Source of the DNA: Globodera rostochiensis
Lineage: Eukaryota > Nematoda > Chromadorea > Rhabditida > Heteroderidae
Direction of reading: 5' to 3'
DNA: 64,000 nt
Assembly (NCBI GenBank): GCA_018350325.1
Contig: JAEVLN010000018.1
Span: 1,554,185-1,618,184, forward strand
Shown here: positions 55,970 through 64,000 of the stretch, piece by piece
Position numbering within the stretch: the stretch's first letter is position 1
Layout: each line of letters begins with the position of its first letter
The notes under the pieces: model-generated
Database searches by the model: none
Seen by the model: the letters and a program-made list of their open reading frames with translations, nothing else
What the model was told of the DNA's origin: nothing
Made by a program: the position numbers and the translations under genes

Positions 55970-57930
55970 ATGACAAAAGGTAAAAATGATTTATTTATAT
56001 TATTTTTTGCAAGTTCATATTTGTTTTAATGATTATCAATAGTTTAAAATATGTTTTATATTTTAAATGTAATATAAATAATAAATTGAAAATAATCGCC
56101 TTCAACAATCGCGCTACATCTCGTACCTTTGTTTTTTTAATTTCTTTATTTTTGGAGTTTTTTTAAAGAGCTTTAATATAAATAGTATTTTATCTTCAAA
56201 TCATTAAATTATCCAATTTAGGAATGACAGATTTTTTAACTTCTTTAATCTGCTTTAAATTGTCAAATTTGCTCATTATGATTTTTCAATGTATTTTTTT
56301 GCGTAAACAATTTTGTATATTGAATGAGAAAAATTCTTTAAAATATTCGGCTTTAATTAATAAAATTATTTATATTTATTCACATATCATCCATCATAGC
56401 AGTTACTCCAATTCTGAGGAGTAATTGACGGTGTGTTGTTTTTTTTCAAAAATTTGAAGATTTAATAATATGTTAAAATAATTATTTGACCCTTGCTCTC
56501 TGGCTTATTCTTCCCAGCCATTTTTTATCTTGAGTACACAGAAAGAAACAGGCTAACAGAATCAACAAAGAGAACGTACGCTTTCCTGTGCTTTAATTTA
56601 ATGGATAATAAATACTTAGTTTAATAATATAATTTTTTTAACGTTATTATCTTTTAAGTTGCAAAATTTTTCTTTAGGTATTACAGTTTTAATTCATTAC
56701 GACTATTAATTCACTCTTTTCTATTTAAAATTTAAAATTTATCGACAATATTTTCCTGTGTAATTTTCCGGATTTTCTCTATTCAAAAGCCAGAATCAGC
56801 AAACAAAACCGACAATCGGTAAAAGAAAGTCAAATCCTTGCTAATGTTATATTATTTAAATTAAATTTTATATTTGCGTAAACAATTTATATTGAATGAA
56901 TAAAATTCTTTAAAACAGTCGGATTTAATTAATACTTATATATTGAGGACCTCTGCCCTAATCAGCTTTATTTCCCAATACAGCGTCCTCCATTGTTTCC
57001 AGCAGTTCGTGCGGGTTTCTCAATATTTGCAGTTCATATCTTGAATCCTTCAGGGCTTGGGACTGCTCGGAGAAGAAATCGTCGAAATGCAACGTAAAAT
57101 TATAGTTTATTTATATTCTTAAATTTATTTTAAAAATTTTGAAATCAAAAAAATTGTAAGTATTTGATGACAAAAGGTAAAATGATATATTTATATTCCT
57201 TTTTGCGAGTTTACATATTTGTTAATGATTACCAATAGTTTAAAATGTTTTACATTTTAATAATATATATAATAAATTAAAAAATAATCGTCTTCAACTA
57301 TTTCGCAACATCTCGTACTTTTGTTATTTTATTTTTTGACTTTTTTTAAAATATCATTAATATAAAAAGCATTTTATCTTCAAATCATCAATTTATTCGA
57401 TTTGGTATTACCTACTTTAATCAGCTTTAAAAGTCAATTTTGCTCGATATTTTTTATGTATATTTGCGTACACAATTTTATATTGAATGAGTAAAATTCT
57501 TTAAAATATTCGGCTTTAATTAATAAAATTATTTATATTTATTCACATATCATCCGTCTATCGTGTCAGTGCCTCCAGAAACTTGCTAACATGGTTCTAA
57601 GGTGCCCGACCTCATCTTTTTTTGAAAGATTGATTTTGATCTTGCCCTGATTGATTTTATTCATTGCTTGTCGGTTTGTTTATTAGTTTGCCTTTTTGCT
57701 TAAATAAATTTCAATTCTTAAGTAGTAATTGTCTTTTTATATGAGTAATTTTTAAAGTTAATGTAAAAAACATCATTTTATTCCATGGTTGGTTAATTAT
57801 GCTTTAATTTATGATAATAAATACTTTAGTTAACATTATCATCTTTTTTGTTGCAAATTTTTTCATTAGGTATTACATAATTTAATTCATTAAGACTATT
57901 AATTCAATCTTTTCTATTTTAATTTGTCAA
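55970..57930. repeat. Tandem duplication, period about 1.2 kb
   Basis: Blocks at 55970-56060, 56280-56395 and 56589-56735 recur in the same order at 57168-57245, 57470-57555 and 57798-57925, with another partial copy at 56870-56945. Shared words include attcggctttaattaataaaattatttatatttattcacatatcatcc. The divergence is moderate, so the duplication is not recent. Confidence 0.65.
56958..57090 (-). CDS. Terminal exon, unknown
   Basis: The minus-strand frame HFDDFFSEQSQALKDSRYEL then QILRNPHELLETMEDAVLG ends at TAG 56958-56960. It is helical and acidic with no low complexity, and GC-richer than its flanks. The acceptor is not resolved. No family recognised. Confidence 0.4.
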
Positions 57931-58300
57931 ATAAACGGAAATTGGACGAGCATATGCGTCTAGGGTCTATTTACTTTATAATCTATGTATCCATCAGCAG
58001 TAAGGAGGGAGCCGCATTCCTGATTTGGTCCTTGACACATTTATACATTTGCTTCGCGACTTAATCTATAATTTTTCCTTAATAATTAAAAAAATTAGCA
58101 AATTATTCTCTTTTATCATTTTATATTTCTTAAAATTTAAAATCATTTTAGACAATATTTATTTTAATTAAAATACTATTTTTAATTTTGTATAAAGTAT
58201 TTTACATTGAATTTTCACGCACACCGCGTAAATTTGTTGGTTTGGTATTGTATCTGCCGGGAAAACAACAAATCGGCACCCTCGGGCAACGGATTTGGCA
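57563..58300 (-). other. Minus-strand exon islands inside and after the duplication
   Basis: 57563-57630 reads KKDEVGHLRTMLASFWRH-stop. 57975-58049 reads QMYKCVKDQIRNAAPSLLLM-stop. 58213-58300 is open in two frames (one reading CRFVVFPADTIPNQQIYAVC). They may belong to the duplicated gene family of 50-57 kb, but I cannot chain them in phase. Confidence 0.3.
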
Positions 58301-60404
58301 TAGGGCTTTAAAATATTTTTTTGGTTATACTTGTTTAACTTCATTAAATTAATTGAAATATGTCGAGTATAGAATTAAAATATTGCTATTATTATCATTT
58401 TTATTATTAATTACAATTTTTCATAAAAATTTTTGGGGGAAATTTTTGAGGGAAAGATGCGTTAAGCATATACCTTAATTTATTAACCTATTATCTAAAT
58501 TTATGCTAAACTTTTAAATTCTAAAAATTTGAAAAAAAGGATATATTTACACCAAAAAGTGTTGAGGCATAAAGTGCCGTTTGTGTACATGAAAAGGGCC
58601 ATTAGTATGAAAGAAATTTTTAAAAGATGCGGTACCTTTTGTCCAGAAATGGGACATTGTTACTTGCAGGCACGTCGATTGTTTTACAAGTTTACTAGTT
58701 TTAATTAATTTTTGATTATCTTATTTTTAACAATTTTCTCTCATTTAATTTTTTGTTTATAATTTTTGGAGCTGATTTTATTGTATTTTTAATCAAATAT
58801 AAATATTTATAATTATAAGAAGAAAGTTTTTGTATTTTACTTATAATACGTTTTTGATTTTTTATCATATAATTCATCGAATTAATAATAGTTAATCGGC
58901 GGAATTTTTTAGTTTTTTATTTGTATGCATCAATTTAAAACTGATAGTTGTTTATCGGTGGTTTTATAATTATCTTAAGCGTGCTAATATATATAGTGTT
59001 GAATTCACTTGGAAATAATTAAAAAATAACTATAGCTTTTTATTAATTTAAAGGTCTGAAATCCGTCTTTGGGTTGTTCAACTGACTCGTTGGTCGACTA
59101 GACAGTTAATACAAATCCCTTTTAATAGATAAGCGTTGGACACTTATCACAGCTATAAACATTTTAAGATTATAGAAGCAAAATGCTGATTCTTTTATAT
59201 TGTAATTTATTTATTTAAGTGTCAATAAATGAATAGTTCGGTTTGCTGCATTTATTTAAATTTACGTGCCTGTCTTATGTTAATCCTGTCAATCAATTAC
59301 CGTTAATTATTGCATTTTCTCATTTGTAATAAAATTTTATAATTTGCTGCTTTTATGTCTTCATTATAATAAATTGTGAATAATATCATCATTTACGAAA
59401 ATGTTTTAATAATTATTCTAGAAGAATACGTTTCTCACGTCTCAGTTATTTGTACACCTGTTTTGTGATAATAACAAAATTTTACAAAAATTCTTTGAAC
59501 GAAAAATTGGCAAGTGGATTTGGAAAATGTTGGCATACTGTATATAAATGACACGACAGTGCATTTTTGCTCTGAGCTTTGGGTTCGAACCCAGTAGACT
59601 GTAATGATGAAGTTCACCGATTATTCGATAAAACAGTTTATGGATTCGTTTTGTGCGGATTGAGTTGGAATCCCACAATTTGCGCAAACGATAGTGCTGA
59701 GTTCGGAGTTGGAATGTGGTCGGGATTTGAGGAACAGAGGGCTTATAAAGGGGCCAAAATCGTTTACCAGACGGTGGGGTGAGTGGGCAATTGACTGACA
59801 TATTTGATCAGTTGGGTGAGAAAAGAGCGAAAATGTGCATGAAATGGGCAAAATGGGGTGACTTTACGAACAATTTAGTTTTGTTATCAAAATGTACCCA
59901 TTTGTGCAAACAAGGGAAATTGGGCCAAAAATTTGGGTTAAATCGAAACTTTCGATTTTTCGGATTTTTATGACTAAATCCGACAGTTTTAAAATTCTGA
60001 AAAATATATAAAACCATGTCTTCTTTTTTTGCCCCACTTTCCTGCGCCCAATTTTTTTTACTCATTTTAATCAAAAAAGCCTTTGTTGTGAACAAAATAA
60101 AACCCCAAAAATATTCGCGCCTTAGAACAACACAAATTTAAATATCAGTATGCTTACAAGTTTATATTAAATTCCTAAAACAAACAATATTAATTTCATT
60201 TAATATTCAAATAGCTGTCGCAGAGTGGGTAACCGCTTTTCATCAATACTATAAAGTAACAAAATTTCTACACAATACATATTAAAATCTTGAACTTGAA
60301 TAAACAACAATACATAGATTTCCTTAAAAGATAAAATCTAATGCATTACCAACTGCCAATAAAACAAAGATGTTGAACTCAATTGGTTTTTAACTACAAA
60401 ATGC
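58301..60404. other. No firm gene; two ambiguous islands
   Basis: 58527-58707 is open on both strands (plus frame KRAISMKEIFKRCGTFC). 59579-59782 is open on both strands; the plus frame reads SNPVDCNDEVHRLFDKTVYG and its start overlaps a box-B-like gggttcgaaccca. Neither can be assigned. Confidence 0.3.
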
Positions 60405-60498
60405 AAGGATGAGAAAGAGCTCCGCTGGTTGGACGAGACGATTAAAACGCCTATGGCGGGGGCAAAAGATCACCCATAAAGAAGCAGGCTAATGCGAT

Positions 60499-60571
60499 TC
60501 CCCGGTAGCTCAGTTGGAAGAGCTGCCCACGGATTGGGTGGAGGACGTGGGTTCGAGTCCCACCCGGGGCT
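60499..60571 (+). tRNA. tRNA-like gene 1 of the tandem pair, degenerate anticodon arm
   Basis: Acceptor pairs at six of seven positions. D arm GCTC/GAGC with box A TAGCTCAGTTGG, T arm GTGGG-TTCGAGT-CCCAC with a perfect box B. The anticodon arm does not form a normal 5-bp stem with a 7-base loop, so it is likely a tRNA pseudogene or the head of a SINE rather than a working tRNA. Confidence 0.5.
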
Positions 60572-60784
60572 AACATTTTGCCTATTCTTTACTGGTAGCA
60601 CCGGATGGTTGCCCAACCGTCGCCAGCGAAGCGATCGATGTGTGATCGATCGATGGACCGAGGGACCGGTCCCGTTGAGGATGGAGCTGTAAGGATGAGA
60701 GAGAATTCCGCTGGTTGGACGAGACGGTTAAAACGCCTATGGCGGGGGCAAAAGATCACCCATGAAGAAGCTGGCTAATGGGAT

Positions 60785-60857
60785 GTCCCGGTAACTCAGT
60801 TGGAAGAGCTGCCCACGGATTGGGTGGAGGACGTGGGTTCGAGTCCCACTCGGGGCT
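60785..60857 (+). tRNA. tRNA-like gene 2 of the tandem pair
   Basis: Same body as copy 1 with changes in the acceptor (GTCCCGG/TCGGGGC) and box A (TAACTCAGTTGG). The acceptor changes are partly compensatory (G1-C72 now pairs), which hints at some selection on the stem. Confidence 0.5.
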
Positions 60858-60881
60858 AACATTTTGCCTATTCTTTACTAT

Positions 60882-62025
60882 AAAAAGTGAATCGCTTGCA
60901 AGATATAGACAACTCGTCTGCTTTCATGTGTATAAATTATAAAAAAAGTGAATTAAATCGTCTGATTTGTAAATTACTCAGCACATGAAAAAAGATTCAA
61001 AAAAATGTTAATCAAAAAAAGAAACACTAACGGATTTAATACCAATGAATGAATAAATGCATACAAAGGTTTGCATCAATATCAATAAAGTATTAAAAAT
61101 TAGCATATGTGATCAAGATCATTAATGATAGCCTCATTTTCGTTAACCTTTTTACGATTTAATATTAAATATTTTGTGACTATGTATTGATTTTATAAAA
61201 AATTTTTTTCTTAAATTATTTTAAAAATTATTCAGTTAATTTAAGTGAAACATTTAACCATGATAAACCCTTTTAATAAGACCTTTTAAAAGAATAAAAC
61301 GATAACAAATTGAGATAAGATAATATTGCCGAGCAACCTTCATTTATAAAAGAAATCTAATAATAAAATAATTAATAATCACGTAATTGTTTGAAACAAA
61401 TAATAAGTTATCTAAAATTTAATGACAGAAATTCTATACCAATAAACACACCAAAGTTTATAAAATTCAATCTTCATATCTCATATTACAATTTTGTTGC
61501 TATTCGAATTTTTTTTCAGACTTTTCCTAATTTGTTGTAATGTTAATATTTGTGTTTATAATTTTGACTAATTTCCCTTACAAAAGAAATTTAAATGTCA
61601 TTTTTTTACAATTGTCATGCGAGATTTTTTCTTTTGGCTATCGACATCCCATCGGGCATTTCGCGCGTTAGTGAAAAAACGGACGTTTCGCCCATAGAGA
61701 GTGTAAAAAAAAGCCTTTCGCCCTTCGCCGATCGCTCACCCATTGATTGTTCAGATCCGAATAAAACTACCATCAATCGATTCCTCTCGTCGAGCTGAGT
61801 ACGAATCCGTGAAAAGTTTGCGCCGAAAACCACTAAAAAGAAAGTTATAAACCACCAAAAGTTGGCTAAAATGGGTTGGCATTGTTGTTTTTGGGTTATT
61901 TTAATAACTTAATGAATTTAATTGTGAGGCAGAATAATATTGTATAACATTTCCACCGCTGGTGTCACGGAGGTTTTGGATTTTTCAACCTTGTTTGTGA
62001 AAAAAGTTTTCAATCAATCATATTA
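60882..62025. other. AT-rich spacer, one short island
   Basis: 61640-61830 is GC-richer and contains repeated tttcgccc words. The open frames on both strands there look repeat-driven. Confidence 0.35.
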
Positions 62026-62160
62026 TTACCATTATTATTATTATTATTATTTATTCGACATCAAAGGAAATGCATAACATGCAAATCGCTGACATGATGG
62101 ACATGGAGGGCGGTTTACGTAAAAATGTGTCAACAATCATTTGGGAGTTTGGGATTTTTG

Positions 62161-63657
62161 TTAGGGCAGAGGAGAGTTTGGATCGGGGAAGCTTTTAAGA
62201 AAGAGAGCGAGTTTGGGTTTGAAAATTTGGGGGTGCGTTATAGATACCAGATCGCGAGAGAGACAATTCCATCTATTAATACACCGATTAACGAAGAGAT
62301 TTGAGGTGATGGGGGACTTTTTATTTTTGTAAATTTGGAATGGATGTTTACGACTAGGACGGTCAGAGAGTTTGAGAATATCTGTGGTGTTGATGTGAGT
62401 GTGATTGTGACATATTTTGTGAATTAAACATAAGTCGTTAACGAGACGACGGAACGCCAGGGACTCAAGTTTGAACACGGCAAGACGTTTTGAATAGGGG
62501 CATTTGGCGATATGACATTTTGCGAGAGCTCTTCTAGTGAAAAACTTTTGAAGACGTTCTATTTTGGCTGACAACACTTTGTATGGGGGGTTCCAAACAA
62601 CAGAGGCGTATTCAACAAGCGGACGGATGTATAATTTGAAGGCCCGGGACCAGATGATGGGGTTTTTACAATTGAGCGCTTGGAAAATTTGCATAGAACG
62701 CATGTAGGCTCCCCTGAACATCGAGTTTATGTGTGGGCGGAAGTCGAGTTTGTGATGAATAAGTACCCCGAGGTCTTTCATTTCAAATGTGTTGCGGATG
62801 GGGGTGCACATAATTGAGTAGGTTGGGGCCAGATATGGGCGTCCTCGGACTTTGGGAAGAATGCGCAGAGCCAATGTTTTATCACGTGAAATTTGGAGGG
62901 CCCAGGATACACACCATTTATACAAACTGTCGATGGAGTTTTGCAATTGGGGGGAGTGGGAATCACCGTTGTGGGAAGAAATGATTTTGATATCATCGGC
63001 GTACATTCGAATGTGGGTGTGAGAGTTGACTGAGGAAGTTATGTCATTGATATAAATTATGAAAAGTAGGGGTCCTAAAACCGAGCCTTGTGGTACACCC
63101 GAACGGATTGGATTGGGGGGTGAAACGGAGTCCTCGATTTTGACAACAAATGATCGTTCAGTGAGAAAATTGCGGATCCAACGGAGAAGTTTACCACGGA
63201 TGCCAATCCAGTGCAGTTTATGAAGGAGATATTCGTGAGGTACAGAATCGAAAGCCCGGCGGAGATCAATGTAAATACAGTCAATACATTTTCCCTCGGT
63301 TAGTGAATTTCCCCAAGATTCAAGAGTAGAAATGAGTTGAGTGACCGTGGACCTTTTGGGAAGAAATCCGAATTGGTTTACATCGAGACGTTTGTGTTTT
63401 AGAAGGAACTGGGTGATGCTTTTGGAGATAACACGTTCAAATACCCGACAAGTGGTGGATGTTATCGAAATGGGGCGGTAGTTGGTGGGGTCTGACTTAG
63501 TGTTCTTTTTGTGAAGTGGTAGGATAATGGATTTGTGCCAAAGGCGTGGAATGTGACCAGAATCGAGTGAATTTCTAAATAGATCAGTAAGGGGTGTACA
63601 CAATCCAATTCGGCAACTTCTGAGGAGGCTGACAAATACAATGGCAAAGATGATCAA
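62161..63657 (-). pseudogene. LINE reverse transcriptase
   Basis: A 498-codon open frame. RT blocks by residue: LPLHKKNTKSDPTNYRPIS (47-65), NQFGFLPKRSTVTQL (94-108), first catalytic Asp in DLRRAFDSVPH (131-141), SGVPQGSVLGPLLFIIYIND (186-205), and YADD (219-222), giving all three palm Asp. The thumb and C-terminal conserved tail YKNKKSPITSNLFVNRCINRWN follow. The first 20-odd residues are frame-shifted linker. It copies the element's RNA at the target site in family members. The RT core looks intact, but without the linker and full endonuclease this copy is probably dead. Confidence 0.85.
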
Positions 63658-64000
63658 ATTTTTCGTTGATATAAAATTGGTCAGTAAGTGAGATGTGGGA
63701 GATGAGAGGGGTTATTTTTTCGAGGTTACAGTCAGACATGTCCCTGACAAATATTGGTTTTGGTTTGGGTAATGGGGGGTGCTTTAATTTAAAAAGGAGA
63801 GAGTGATGGTCAGAAGTTGAAAATCCTGGATCTACAGTGAGAGAGGTAATGATTTCCTGGGTATTGCTAAAACAGAGATCCAGAATGTGGGAGCCTCGGG
63901 TGGGAACAGTTACATATTGCAAAAATCCAAGCACAGCTGATATATCCATAATGGGGTGAGCCTTGAAATTTATGTCAGACCAGTTAAGAGAAGGGCAGTT
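63584..64000 (-). pseudogene. LINE apurinic-like endonuclease, C-terminal part
   Basis: The frame from the window edge reads through a DFN-type strand (LNWSDINFK) and then TRGSHILDLCFSNTQ and the catalytic-end motif TSDHHSLLF (SDHH with the essential Asp-His), followed by a short linker that runs out of frame near 63620. About 120-150 residues of linker expected before the RT are missing. The N-terminal half lies beyond 64000. Confidence 0.8.

Larger units (their letters stand above)
60405..60881 (+). repeat. Tandem pair of 286-bp tRNA-like units
   Basis: aaggatgaga...ttctttact occurs at 60405-60592 and again at 60691-60881, offset 286 bases, about 90 percent alike by eye. Each contains a tRNA-like body preceded by gctggttggacgagacg and caaaagatcaccca. 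About 100 bases of different GC-rich sequence separate them. Confidence 0.8.
62026..64000 (-). mobile_element. CR1/Jockey-type LINE, truncated by the window edge
   Basis: On the minus strand the order is endonuclease end, reverse transcriptase, short 3' UTR and an (AAT)n tail at 62030-62056, the microsatellite-type tail of this LINE group. No poly(A). The region between endonuclease and RT is deleted and the frames differ. The 5' part lies right of the window. Confidence 0.85.

Noticed and set aside
1..64000. CRISPR arrays, rRNA genes, bacterial operons
   Set aside because: No regularly spaced identical repeats with unique spacers, no rRNA-like blocks and no operon structure; gene anatomy is eukaryotic throughout.

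Overview
The window reads as a strongly AT-rich nematode genome (by eye about three quarters A+T; not counted). The clearest clue is a complete srg-type serpentine chemoreceptor gene at 9.3-11.4 kb, a nematode-specific 7TM family, with decayed relatives beside it. Short GT-AG introns of about 40-50 nt and GC-richer exon islands in an A/T background fit. A clade IV (tylenchid or root-knot-like) species is my guess, not a demonstrated identity. Most continuous open frames in the AT-rich parts are not genes; real exons are short islands with splice sites, so I chained them by reading phase.

Layout. 0-7 kb: a nine-exon plus-strand gene of unknown function, all junctions in phase. 7.6-9 kb: repeats, including a foldback element built of TTTCGACACTG units. 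9.26-11.39 kb: srg receptor (minus, six exons) with a tRNA-like gene in an intron, then srg fragments to 13.4 kb. 13.9 kb: tRNA-Leu. 14.6-15.8 kb: a hAT-like non-autonomous transposon with a perfect 8-bp target duplication. 16-17.6 kb: minus-strand membrane-protein exons. 18.6-25 kb: sparse exon islands and repeats.

26.1-39.8 kb: the main object, a 13.66-kb Polinton/Maverick with ~305-bp terminal inverted repeats and a perfect 6-bp target duplication (agtagc). It encodes an intact D,D35E integrase with a C-terminal chromodomain-like segment and a protein-primed family-B DNA polymerase broken by three frameshifts and a stop. I see no ATPase, capsid or protease gene. Instead it carries a SPRY protein, a JmjC demethylase-like protein with its Fe ligands, a SprT-like metalloprotease, a two-finger C2H2 protein, an AT-hook peptide, a small ORF, and a tandem pair of paralogous helical proteins of which one is secreted. 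Five genes share a GTATAAA promoter motif. The element appears to sit in an intron of a plus-strand host gene whose exons on both sides are in phase.

42 kb: a divergent Hsp70-like exon. 43-50 kb: AT-rich, few exons. 50-58 kb: tandemly duplicated minus-strand exon islands. 53.4-54 kb: a second foldback element. 60.4-60.9 kb: a tandem pair of tRNA-like units. 62.0-64.0 kb: a CR1/Jockey-type LINE with an (AAT)n tail, missing the endonuclease-RT linker and running off the right edge.
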